A stretch of DNA of 5,275 nt, taken from contig CALKVC010000069.1 of assembly GCA_937996595.1 (NCBI GenBank), positions 1 through 5,275 on the forward strand, written 5' to 3'. The notes below the pieces were generated by a model that was not told the DNA's origin, did no database searches, and was given only the letters and a program-made list of their open reading frames with translations. This stretch comes from an uncultured Chitinophagaceae bacterium. Lineage in GTDB: Bacteria; Bacteroidota; Bacteroidia; Chitinophagales; Chitinophagaceae. The position numbers were made by a program, and so were the translations under genes. Below, piece by piece: positions 1 to 5,275 of this stretch; the first letter of the stretch is position 1, and each line of letters starts with the position of its first letter.

Positions 1-103
1 GGTAGAATCTGCATGCCGTAAAATTTGTTGAATGAAATGGTATGTGGTAACGGTTAGCTTTATCCGCAACTGACAAAACGATATACCCTGTTACCTAAAG
101 ATA
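1..103. other. Non-coding flank downstream of frr
   Basis: No open frame of useful length crosses this stretch; the forward frames close within about 30 bases. It contains a widely spaced inverted repeat, GGTAAC (46-51) and GTTACC (90-95), with a 38-base spacer. Inside the spacer is a small imperfect stem, CGG-T-TA with TA-T-CCG (51-66). Neither is followed by a T-run on the minus strand, so I cannot call a terminator for frr. A minus-strand ATG at 14-12 opens a frame that leaves the window after four codons, which is too little to call. Confidence 0.4.
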
Positions 104-667
104 TTAAACGACCATGATCTCTTTTTCCTTTGCTTCCAGGTGCTTTTCCACCAGGGAAATGAACCTGTCTGTAATACCCTGAACATCTGATTCAGCGTCT
201 TTTGCCGCATCTTCGCTCAACCCATCTTTCTGGAATTTTTTTATGTGCTCAATGCTGTCCCTGCGGATATTCCTGATAGAAACTTTTGCATGCTCTCCTT
301 CGCCATTGCATTTTTTCACCATTTCTTTCCTTCGCTCTTCGGTAAGCGGCGGAAGATATAACCGGATGATGTTGCCATCGTTCTGCGGGTTGATTCCTAT
401 ATTGGCAGCAATGATGGCACGTTCTATTGGCTGGAGCATATTTTTTTCCCATGGCTGTACAGATATGGTCCGGGCATCCAGTGCCGAAACATTCGCCACC
501 TGGTTGATGGCTGTAGGATTACCGTAATATTCAACCATGATCCCTTCCAGCATAGCGGGGCTTGCCTTACCTGCACGGATCTTTACCAGTTCGGCTTCCA
601 GGTGGCTAATTGCTTTTCTCATGGCCGATTCCGTATCTGCCAGTAATTTGTTTAAATCTACTTCCAT
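104..667 (-). CDS. frr: Ribosome recycling factor (RRF)
   Basis: RRF works with EF-G in the cytoplasm to split the post-termination 70S ribosome and release mRNA and tRNA. The 187-residue product matches the usual length of about 185. It shows the family's two-domain layout. An N-terminal helix leads into RAGKASP (31-37, R31 conserved). A small beta/alpha domain runs from about 32 to 105, with EYYGNPTAINQVANV, then ISVQPWEK, then LYLPPLTEERR. Helical domain I then resumes with GEGEHAKVSIRNIRRD (122-137), in which R132, the residue key to ribosome binding in the family, is present. No residue expected to be essential is missing. The ATG at 667-665 has no Shine-Dalgarno sequence, as is common in Bacteroidota. 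The gene lies 97 bases downstream of the transferase gene on the same strand and has its own candidate -7 element (686-693), so it may be transcribed from read-through, from its own promoter, or both. pyrH, its frequent neighbour in other bacteria, is not in the window. Confidence 0.97.
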   Translation of the reverse strand: MEVDLNKLLADTESAMRKAISHLEAELVKIRAGKASPAMLEGIMVEYYGNPTAINQVANVSALDARTISVQPWEKNMLQPIERAIIAANIGINPQNDGNIIRLYLPPLTEERRKEMVKKCNGEGEHAKVSIRNIRRDSIEHIKKFQKDGLSEDAAKDAESDVQGITDRFISLVEKHLEAKEKEIMVV

Positions 668-685
668 AATGTGTTAAATTGGATG

Positions 686-693
686 CAAAGCTA
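686..693 (-). promoter_or_regulatory. Candidate -7 promoter element for frr
   Basis: Read on the minus strand, the sequence is TAGCTTTG, a perfect match to the Bacteroidota -7 consensus TAnnTTTG, 18 bases upstream of the frr ATG. No TTG/TTTG -33 element is visible at the usual 17-23 base spacing, so this rests on the -7 box and its position alone. It overlaps one arm of the inverted repeat at 690-717. Confidence 0.4.
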
Positions 694-717
694 TAAAAAA
701 CTACTATTACTTATAGC
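690..717. repeat. Inverted repeat GCTATAA-N14-TTATAGC upstream of frr
   Basis: Two perfect 7-base arms (690-696 and 711-717) are separated by 14 bases in the gap between the transferase stop and the frr start. The arm nearer frr shares four bases with the -7 box TAGCTTTG. It could be an operator, a weak mRNA hairpin at the end of the transferase transcript, or chance in AT-rich DNA. On the minus strand the T-run falls inside the loop rather than after the stem, which argues against a standard intrinsic terminator. Confidence 0.4.
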
Positions 718-764
718 CGGATTTTTATGCAGCCTGTTAAGGGGAAAATAAAAAGAAGCAGGTA

Positions 765-1889
765 TTATTCCACTTCAACCGTTTCAGGAGTAAAAGAGAG
801 TATTTTGTGCGATTTTCTCACTTCATTTTCAACCAGGTCGTTTACCGAAACAGGTTTGTTCTTCTGCCGCAGGTAATATATGATGCCGATGAATAACAGG
901 CCTGTTACGAGTAATATCCCAATCACAGAGGTGGTTCCCAGGTTACGGAGGCCAACTGCAATTCCAATAAAGATGCAGTTAAGCACCACACATAATATGG
1001 TAATCCTGCGGTGAGAAAAGCCGATATCGAGGAGAAAATGATGAACATGTGTCCTGTCGGGACTAAATGGCGAACGGCCATCAACGATACGCAATCCAAA
1101 TACACGCAGGGTGTCAAACAAGGGTATCATTAAAATTGCGATACCGATTGCCGGTGCTGCTGCCAGGGGTAAGGCCACAGCCGGGCTGCTTGATAAATTG
1201 ATGAATTTAATAACCAGTATGGAGTTGATCAGGCCCAGCAGGAGTGATCCTGTGTCGCCCATAAATATCTTGGCTGGTGAAAAATTGTAAATCAGGAAGC
1301 TGACAAGGCTGCCCGAAAGCGCAAATGCAATAACTGCATATTCAATATGGCCAATATAATAAAAATAGGCTCCAAACAGGAACGTAGTAAGCAAGCCCAG
1401 GCTACCTGCCAGTCCGTCAATACCATCTATCAGGTTAAATGAATTGGTTATCACTATGATGGTGAAAAAAGAAAGGGCGATACTGGCATAATGAGGTATT
1501 TCATGAATTCCCAAAAAACCATGCATACTCGTAATCTGTACCCCGGCAAACTTTATCAATATGCCGGCTGCAATCAACTGGCCGATAAATTTTTTACTGG
1601 CCGACAAAACCAGGATATCATCTTTCATCCCCAGGAAGAAAATAACGATACTGGCTGCTGCAATGTATTGTAATTCAGAGGTGATTCCCATTGGAACCCC
1701 CATCAGCGTTGCTACAATAAATCCGGCAAAAATACCCAGGCCGCCCAATGTTGGAATTACCGCTTTATGCACTTTCCGTTCATCCGGTTCATCAAATAGT
1801 TTCTTATTCTTTGCAACCTGGATAATAACAGGGATGGCGAAAAATGTTATCAGAAACGATAGGGCTGCACTTATTAAGATATTATCCAT
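765..1889 (-). CDS. WecA/TagO-like undecaprenyl-phosphate sugar-1-phosphate transferase
   Basis: An integral-membrane enzyme of the MraY/WecA glycosyltransferase-4 family. Members transfer a sugar-1-phosphate, usually GlcNAc-1-phosphate, from a UDP-sugar to undecaprenyl phosphate on the cytoplasmic face, starting a lipid-linked glycan. At 374 residues it is close to E. coli WecA. Visible motifs in order are RKVHKAVIPTLGG (38-50); GMKDDI with the paired D90-D91, as in WecA; NSFNLIDGIDGLAG (149-162, D155 and D158); FMGDTGS (209-215); and SPFSPDRTHVHHFLL (273-287). That last HxHH-type motif separates WecA/TagO enzymes from MraY. About ten hydrophobic segments alternate with these loops. A charged cytoplasmic-type tail follows the last one (about 340-374). 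The acceptor sugar is not determined by these motifs, so the exact product (O-antigen, capsule or other glycan) is unknown. No other polysaccharide gene lies nearby; frr follows on the same strand. The ATG at 1889-1887 is the first start upstream of the first membrane segment. Confidence 0.93.
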   Translation of the reverse strand: MDNILISAALSFLITFFAIPVIIQVAKNKKLFDEPDERKVHKAVIPTLGGLGIFAGFIVATLMGVPMGITSELQYIAAASIVIFFLGMKDDILVLSASKKFIGQLIAAGILIKFAGVQITSMHGFLGIHEIPHYASIALSFFTIIVITNSFNLIDGIDGLAGSLGLLTTFLFGAYFYYIGHIEYAVIAFALSGSLVSFLIYNFSPAKIFMGDTGSLLLGLINSILVIKFINLSSSPAVALPLAAAPAIGIAILMIPLFDTLRVFGLRIVDGRSPFSPDRTHVHHFLLDIGFSHRRITILCVVLNCIFIGIAVGLRNLGTTSVIGILLVTGLLFIGIIYYLRQKNKPVSVNDLVENEVRKSHKILSFTPETVEVE

Positions 1890-1916
1890 GCAATAGATTT
1901 AAAGCATCAGTTGTCA

Positions 1917-1924
1917 CAAAAGTA
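1917..1924 (-). promoter_or_regulatory. Candidate -7 promoter element for the WecA-like gene
   Basis: On the minus strand this reads TACTTTTG, a perfect TAnnTTTG match, ending 27 bases upstream of the ATG. This would give a 5' leader of about 20 bases. No -33 TTG is seen at a suitable distance; the nearest minus-strand TTG (1959-1957) is 32 bases away. The site lies in the 261-base region shared with the divergent transketolase gene. Confidence 0.45.
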
Positions 1925-1964
1925 TCAAATATGTTTTGCAGAAAGAATTTTAATATCAACATTT

Positions 1965-1994
1965 ATAAAAATTACCCACAAATGGGTATTTTAT
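1965..1994. repeat. Imperfect inverted repeat in the divergent intergenic region
   Basis: TACCCA (1973-1978) and TGGGTA (1983-1988) are perfect arms around a 4-base CAAA loop. Outside them ATAAAA (1965-1970) can pair with TTTTAT (1989-1994) if two left-hand bases (1971-1972) bulge, giving 12 pairs in all. The element sits roughly midway between the WecA-like gene and transketolase, more than 80 bases from the transketolase promoter. It could be an operator or a cruciform-prone site, but no function can be assigned. Confidence 0.35.
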
Positions 1995-2076
1995 GGCAAA
2001 ACATGCATTCCGTGCAAAATGCTCCACTGGTAACGCTGTTTACAGGGGTTATTATTGTGCACCGGTGAATAGTTTT

Positions 2077-2109
2077 TTTGTTAATCCTGAATTGAATTAA
2101 GTAGGTTTG
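2077..2109 (+). promoter_or_regulatory. Bacteroidota-type promoter for the transketolase gene
   Basis: TTTG at 2077-2080 (end of a seven-T run) and TAGGTTTG at 2102-2109 are separated by 21 bases. Both boxes match the -33 TTTG and -7 TAnnTTTG elements used by the primary sigma factor in Bacteroides and Flavobacterium, at an accepted spacing. Transcription would begin near 2115-2117, leaving an AT-rich leader of about 35 bases without a Shine-Dalgarno sequence. An 8-base palindrome, CACCGGTG (2060-2067), lies just upstream of the -33 box. This is the best-supported promoter in the window. Confidence 0.72.
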
Positions 2110-2150
2110 CAGCCGTATTAAATCTACTTAATAACAGTAATTTATATAAT

Positions 2151-2984
2151 ATGAGTGAGCTTACAGATATTGCCACCCAGGTTAGAAGGGATATTGTACG
2201 GATGGTACATGCAGTACAGAGCGGACACCCGGGCGGATCACTCGGTTGTACCGAATTTCTGACTGCTTTATACTTCAGGGTAATGAAGCATGATACCAAT
2301 TTTACCATGGATGGGAAAAATGAAGACCTCTTTTTCCTAAGCAACGGGCATATATCTCCCCTTTATTACAGTGTGCTTGCCAGGAGCGGCTATTTCCCCA
2401 TCTCAGAATTATCCACTTTCAGAAAAATAAATACCCGTTTACAAGGGCATCCAACAACCCATGAAGGATTACCGGGCGTAAGAATCGCCAGTGGTTCACT
2501 CGGTCAGGGTATGAGTGTAGCCGTTGGTGCTGCCTTAACCAAAAAACTGAACAACGACAATAGGATAGTGTATTCGCTGCACGGTGACGGAGAACTTAAT
2601 GAAGGACAAAACTGGGAAGCTATCATGTTTGCTGCCCATAAACAAGTGGACAACCTGGTTGCCACTATCGACTACAACGGCCAACAGATAGACGGCCCAA
2701 CCGATAAAGTAATGAGCCTGGGGAACCTTCAGGCTAAATTTGAAGCTTTTGGATGGACAACCATGGAAATGGAGGGAAATGATATGGAAGCAGTTGTAGC
2801 CGGGCTGGAAAAAGCCAAATCACTTACCGGGAAAGGAAAACCGGTTGTAATACTGATGAAAACATCTATGGGGAAAGGCGTGGATTTTATGGAAGGAAGC
2901 CACGAATGGCATGGTATTGCACCTAATGATGAACAGTTGAAAAAAGCGCTTGAGCAATTACCTGAAACATTGGGAGATTATTGA
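2151..2984 (+). CDS. Transketolase, N-terminal subunit (split type)
   Basis: This is the thiamine-diphosphate (ThDP) pyrophosphate-binding half of transketolase, the cytosolic enzyme that moves two-carbon ketol units between sugar phosphates in the non-oxidative pentose phosphate pathway. Its 277 residues correspond to roughly the first 40% of a full-length enzyme of about 660 residues. Visible motifs are SGHPGGSLG (24-32), SNGHISPLYY (64-73, with the active-site-type H67), GHPTTHEGLPGV (99-110), SGSLGQGMSVAVG (114-126), the Mg/ThDP motif GDGELNEGQNWEA (145-157) continuing to DYNGQQ (174-179, N176), and MEGSHEWHG (247-255). The product ends naturally at LPETLGDY before a TGA. This matches stand-alone N-terminal subunits rather than a frameshifted fragment. 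The C-terminal pyrimidine-binding half is needed for activity but does not follow; downstream are a tandem repeat and a convergent permease gene. A related dihydroxyacetone-synthase-like role is possible. The ATG at 2151 sits about 35 bases after the predicted transcription start. Confidence 0.95.
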   Translation: MSELTDIATQVRRDIVRMVHAVQSGHPGGSLGCTEFLTALYFRVMKHDTNFTMDGKNEDLFFLSNGHISPLYYSVLARSGYFPISELSTFRKINTRLQGHPTTHEGLPGVRIASGSLGQGMSVAVGAALTKKLNNDNRIVYSLHGDGELNEGQNWEAIMFAAHKQVDNLVATIDYNGQQIDGPTDKVMSLGNLQAKFEAFGWTTMEMEGNDMEAVVAGLEKAKSLTGKGKPVVILMKTSMGKGVDFMEGSHEWHGIAPNDEQLKKALEQLPETLGDY

Positions 2985-2990
2985 TTGTTT

Positions 2991-3038
2991 GATTTGGAGA
3001 TTGGATAATTTGGAGATTGGATGATTTGGAGATTGAGT
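2991..3038 (+). repeat. Three-copy 16-base tandem repeat after transketolase
   Basis: Three adjoining 16-base units run 2991-3006 (GATTTGGAGATTGGAT), 3007-3022 (one change, A for G at the first base) and 3023-3038 (last unit ends GAGT instead of GGAT). The array begins 6 bases after the transketolase stop codon, and the bases in between (GATTGTTT-like) resemble a decayed partial unit. The unit length is not a multiple of three and the array lies outside any gene. It looks like a slippage-prone intergenic microrepeat; whether it recurs elsewhere in the genome cannot be seen here. Confidence 0.88.
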
Positions 3039-3082
3039 GTACTTTTTCGGTTGTTTGAAGTACATTTTACCTTTTACTTCAA
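3038..3082 (+). terminator. Possible terminator hairpins between convergent genes
   Basis: TGTACTT (3038-3044) pairs perfectly with AAGTACA (3058-3064), extendable by a T-G pair, around an 11-13 base loop. TTTT and then ACCTTTT follow immediately on the plus strand, so it could end the transketolase transcript. The same right arm can instead form TTGAAGTA (3055-3062) with TACTTCAA (3075-3082), a hairpin that exists on both strands. Stems are short and AT-rich, and no T-run follows on the minus strand, so termination of the permease transcript here is less likely. Confidence 0.38.
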
Positions 3083-3093
3083 CCTGTTTTAAA

Positions 3094-4314
3094 CTACCTC
3101 AATTCAACCGGTTGACGGGATGCCTTAAATGCCGGAAACCAGCTTGCCAGAATAGCAATTGCCATAGCTGTTCCTGCTACCAGTAAGAAATCGGTAGCTA
3201 CCAGTTTCACCGGAAAATAATCTATTAAAAATGTTCCTCCCTGCAATTTGATCAGTTTGTATTTTACCTGCAGCAAACAAATAATGATTGCAAGGCTTAT
3301 TCCGGTAACAGCGCCAATACTTGCCAGCAGCAACCCTTCCGACAAGAATATTCTTCTTATCATGGATGAAGGGCTTCCCATACTTTTCAGGATTGCAATG
3401 TCCTGTTTTTTTTCCAGCACCAGCATGGTTAAAGCACTCACCATATTGAAAGCGGCAATGATTAATATAAGGGTGAGTACCGCATATATAGCCCATTTCT
3501 CCAGCTTCATGGTATTGTACAGGTTGCTGTTCTGCTCGTATTTGGTTTTTACCTGGTAATTGATTCCAAGAAGTTGCTGCAAAGCTTCCTGTGCCTGCTG
3601 TGTTTCAGAAACATCCTTTAATTTAATTTCCGCAGCCGTATATTCATGTTCTCCTAATCCCATCTGCTGTTTTACAAAACCGATATTGGTGATAGCATAT
3701 TTATTGTCGAAATCTTCCTGGATGGCGAAAACAGCGCTGGCTGTAGCGTTTCCCTCGCTTAACGATTGATAGGGATCAGCTTGAACAGTCGTTTTTTTAG
3801 GAAGGATGATGGTAAGCATGTCCGGGGCAAATGCTTCAGCAACTGTAATTCCGGCTGCATACTGAACGCCTGCACCAATCACCAGTTCCGGATGTTCTGC
3901 TGTTCCGGTTTTAAATGAACCTTTAGTAAGTTTTGATGGCACACCGCTTACCCTGCTGAAATTATCGTCAACACCTTTGATATTTACTACAGATTGTGCA
4001 TCGCCATTTTTTAGCAGGGCTTTTTCTTCGGCTATCAGCGATAAGCTGCTTATAGCTGGATGCTGTTTTACCAGTTGAATCTGTGCTGGGGAAAGCAGTA
4101 TCGTTTTCCCTTTTGCAGGTAAAATTTTAAGATCGGAATAAAAGGATGAATACAATGACCGCACCAACCCTTCAAAACCATTAAAAACACTTAGTACCAA
4201 TACCTGGCAGCAGGTTGCAAATGCTATAACACCGGTAGTTACCCAGGAAATGATATTAATGGCATTGGCAGATTTTTTTCCTTTAAAATAGCGCCAGGCA
4301 AAATGGAGGTACAT
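3094..4314 (-). CDS. LolC/LolE-type ABC transporter permease
   Basis: An inner-membrane permease of the FtsX/LolCE family. The LolCDE relatives extract lipoproteins from the inner membrane for transport to the outer membrane. The 406 residues follow the family plan. An N-terminal amphipathic stretch (LHFAWRYFKGKKSANAINIISW) leads into membrane helix 1 (about 22-44) and NGFE (45-48). A periplasmic MacB-like domain spans about 49-270. Helices lie at about 274-299, 322-349 and 372-395. The coupling-helix-like segment EKKQDIAILKSMG (301-313) and the terminal SWFPAFKASRQPVELR (391-406) are typical of LolC/E. It ends cleanly at the family's usual C-terminus. It starts 8 bases after the rbfA stop (gap ACAGGATC, containing a weak AGGA), so it is almost certainly co-transcribed with rbfA. 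No LolD-type ATPase is in the window, so its energising partner must be encoded elsewhere. The actual substrate is inferred from the family; a MacB- or FtsX-like role is an alternative. Confidence 0.9.
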   Translation of the reverse strand: MYLHFAWRYFKGKKSANAINIISWVTTGVIAFATCCQVLVLSVFNGFEGLVRSLYSSFYSDLKILPAKGKTILLSPAQIQLVKQHPAISSLSLIAEEKALLKNGDAQSVVNIKGVDDNFSRVSGVPSKLTKGSFKTGTAEHPELVIGAGVQYAAGITVAEAFAPDMLTIILPKKTTVQADPYQSLSEGNATASAVFAIQEDFDNKYAITNIGFVKQQMGLGEHEYTAAEIKLKDVSETQQAQEALQQLLGINYQVKTKYEQNSNLYNTMKLEKWAIYAVLTLILIIAAFNMVSALTMLVLEKKQDIAILKSMGSPSSMIRRIFLSEGLLLASIGAVTGISLAIIICLLQVKYKLIKLQGGTFLIDYFPVKLVATDFLLVAGTAMAIAILASWFPAFKASRQPVELR

Positions 4315-4322
4315 GATCCTGT

Positions 4323-4700
4323 TCAGGGTTTTGGTTTGTTCTTTTCGTCCTGTACTTTAATTTCTTTGAACAGTTGTTCCATCTTGTCAACATATTCAAG
4401 CGTGTCATCAATATAAAAGGTAAGCTGTGGCATGGAACGCAACTGGTGCCTTACCCTTGTGGTAAGTTCCCTTTTTATTTCCCAGCTTTTATCATTGATT
4501 GATTTTAGTGCTTCTACCGGATCCTTCACCTTAAAAAAACTAAGATAAATCCTGGCATCAAACAGGTCGGGTGTAATCTTTACCGATGATATGGAAATCA
4601 TACCCCCATCCATCATAGAAAGGCCCAGCCGCTGGAAAATGTCGTTCAGTTCCTTTTCCAAAACTGATGCCACTTGTTTTTGTCGTTTGCCTTCCAACAT
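4323..4700 (-). CDS. rbfA: 30S ribosome-binding factor A
   Basis: RbfA binds free 30S subunits and helps late 16S rRNA maturation and cold adaptation. The 125 residues fit the family, a small KH-type domain. Recognisable blocks are the N-terminal helix QVASVLEKELNDIFQR (9-24), the strand region ISISSVKITPDLFDARIYLS (36-55; the family has V-T-x-V-x-x-S-P-D-L-x-x-A-x-V-Y), and LRSMPQLTFYIDDTLEYVDKM (88-108; the family has P-x-L-x-F-x-x-D). A lysine-rich tail follows (about 114-125). It is the first gene of a leftward pair with the LolC-like permease 8 bases downstream. Its ATG at 4700-4698 lacks a Shine-Dalgarno sequence. A -7-like TACTTTTA lies about 21 bases upstream in the short region shared with the divergent ABC exporter gene. 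Confidence 0.95.
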   Translation of the reverse strand: MLEGKRQKQVASVLEKELNDIFQRLGLSMMDGGMISISSVKITPDLFDARIYLSFFKVKDPVEALKSINDKSWEIKRELTTRVRHQLRSMPQLTFYIDDTLEYVDKMEQLFKEIKVQDEKNKPKP

Positions 4701-4721
4701 AGGTTTCTCGTTTAATACCTG

Positions 4722-4738
4722 TAAAAGTAGTTACTTTG
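4722..4738. promoter_or_regulatory. Back-to-back -7-like elements between rbfA and the ABC exporter
   Basis: On the plus strand TTACTTTG (4731-4738) matches TAnnTTTG at 7 of 8 positions, 35 bases upstream of the exporter ATG. On the minus strand TACTTTTA (4729-4722) also matches at 7 of 8, 21 bases upstream of the rbfA ATG. Together they form a perfect 6-base inverted repeat, AAAGTA-GT-TACTTT (4724-4737). No -33 TTG is visible for either direction. The positions suit divergent promoters, but each box is imperfect. Confidence 0.42.
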
Positions 4739-4773
4739 CAGGGTTTTATCAGCTTTTATATTTACAACCATTC

Positions 4774-5275
4774 ATGAAGAGTTTAGGCAGCATTTTCCGT
4801 TATATCAAGAAATATCCCAGGCTGGTGTTCAGTTATTTTGGATTCAATATACTATCGGCCATATTCGGGGTATTGTCGCTTGGTCTGCTGAGCCCGTTTC
4901 TCATGCTTATTTTCAATCAGGGAATTGCATTTAAGGCGGTAACGGGCAGCGGTTTCTTCAGCAGGGTAAACCCGGTGAATTATTTCAAGGAATGGTTGTA
5001 TGAACTGATCAATGAGCCGGGAGGCAATATAAAAGCCCTTATCCTCATATGCGTGGTGGTGTTTATTGCCATCATCCTTAAAAACCTGTTTGCATACCTG
5101 AGTATGTATTTTTTAAACCCAATCCGTAACCGTATCCTAAACGATATGCGCAGCAACATGTATGCAAAGATCCTGCAATTGCCGATCGGATATTTTAATG
5201 AGCAGCGGAAAGGCGATATCATGAGCAGGCTTTCCAACGACCTGGGCGATGTGGAAAGTTCTACCATCAGTGTAC
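4774..5275 (+). CDS. ABC exporter (MsbA-like), N-terminal part, cut by window end
   Basis: Only the first 167 codons are present; the frame is open to the window edge, so this is truncation by the window rather than damage. The product begins MKSLGSIFRYIKKYPRL and has a first membrane helix at about 17-47. A soluble loop follows (about 48-82, FKAVTGSGFFSRVNPVNYF), then a second helix at about 86-112. The next part has the classic type I exporter pattern: NPIRNRILNDMRSNMYAKIL, then QLPIGYFNEQRKGDIMSRLSNDL, then VESS. This intracellular coupling region is shared by MsbA and other fused permease-ATPase half-transporters. The nucleotide-binding domain would lie beyond the window. The substrate (lipid A precursor, other lipid, peptide or drug) cannot be told from this part. 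The ATG at 4774 is the first in frame after the -7-like box at 4731-4738 and has no Shine-Dalgarno sequence. Confidence 0.93.
   Translation, partial: MKSLGSIFRYIKKYPRLVFSYFGFNILSAIFGVLSLGLLSPFLMLIFNQGIAFKAVTGSGFFSRVNPVNYFKEWLYELINEPGGNIKALILICVVVFIAIILKNLFAYLSMYFLNPIRNRILNDMRSNMYAKILQLPIGYFNEQRKGDIMSRLSNDLGDVESSTISV

Noticed and set aside
1..14. Possible start of another leftward gene (ATG at 14-12)
   Set aside because: Only four codons fit before the window edge and no promoter or ribosome-binding signal supports it.
243..527. Open frame on the plus strand, 94 codons
   Set aside because: It lies wholly antisense to frr, has no recognisable motif, and is explained by the codon pattern of the real gene.
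1491..2068. Overlapping plus-strand open frames antisense to the WecA-like gene and running into the intergenic region
   Set aside because: Low-complexity products without family features; the opposite strand encodes a protein with all catalytic motifs, and no promoter or start signal supports these frames.
2081..2344. Minus-strand open frame of 87 codons over the start of transketolase
   Set aside because: It would run through the transketolase promoter and the SGHPGGS coding region; the product has no recognisable domain.
2151..2984. Transketolase as a truncated or frameshifted pseudogene
   Set aside because: The length and natural end fit known stand-alone N-terminal subunits, and the sequence after the stop shows no remnant of the C-terminal half in any frame.
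3125..3769. Several open frames inside the permease gene, both strands
   Set aside because: All are out-of-frame readings of a permease gene whose reading frame is intact from start to stop.
4980..5267. Minus-strand open frame of 95 codons at the right end
   Set aside because: Antisense to the ABC exporter frame, which has clear family motifs through the same bases.
1..5275. Mobile element, CRISPR, tRNA/rRNA, toxin-antitoxin or defence system
   Set aside because: No transposase, terminal repeats, spaced direct repeats of CRISPR type, cloverleaf-like sequence or small paired genes were seen; the only tandem repeat has no spacers.

Overview
The window looks like an ordinary chromosomal segment of a Bacteroidota bacterium, possibly of the Chitinophagaceae/Sphingobacteriia type. 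Three signs point that way. Starts lack a convincing Shine-Dalgarno sequence. Matches to the Bacteroidota promoter -7 element TAnnTTTG lie just upstream of several starts. The genes found are a two-part (split) transketolase, a LolC-like permease behind rbfA, and a WecA-type transferase. The lineage is an inference from these signs, not from any database comparison.

Layout. Positions 1-103 hold no gene that can be supported. Two leftward genes follow: frr, ribosome recycling factor (104-667), and upstream of it on the same strand a WecA/TagO-like polyprenyl-phosphate sugar-phosphate transferase (765-1889). A 261-base divergent intergenic region (1890-2150) carries a good promoter for the next gene and a weaker candidate for the transferase. 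The rightward gene at 2151-2984 is the stand-alone N-terminal (thiamine-diphosphate-binding) half of a transketolase. It ends in a three-copy 16-base tandem repeat and possible terminator hairpins (2991-3082). Next comes a leftward pair, rbfA (4323-4700) followed 8 bases later by a LolC/E-type ABC permease (3094-4314). A 73-base divergent region separates rbfA from a rightward MsbA-like ABC exporter (from 4774), which is cut by the window end.

Functionally this is housekeeping: ribosome maturation (RbfA) and recycling (RRF), the non-oxidative pentose phosphate pathway (transketolase), and envelope biogenesis (lipid-linked sugar initiation, lipoprotein-release-type permease, lipid/drug-type ABC exporter). 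I see no mobile element, CRISPR array, phage gene, tRNA, rRNA or clear defence system, and no evidence for a new multi-gene system. The points worth a second look are the absence of the transketolase C-terminal half next to the N-terminal half, the tandem repeat directly after its stop codon, a palindrome formed by two back-to-back -7-like elements between rbfA and the exporter gene, and an inverted repeat overlapping the candidate frr promoter.
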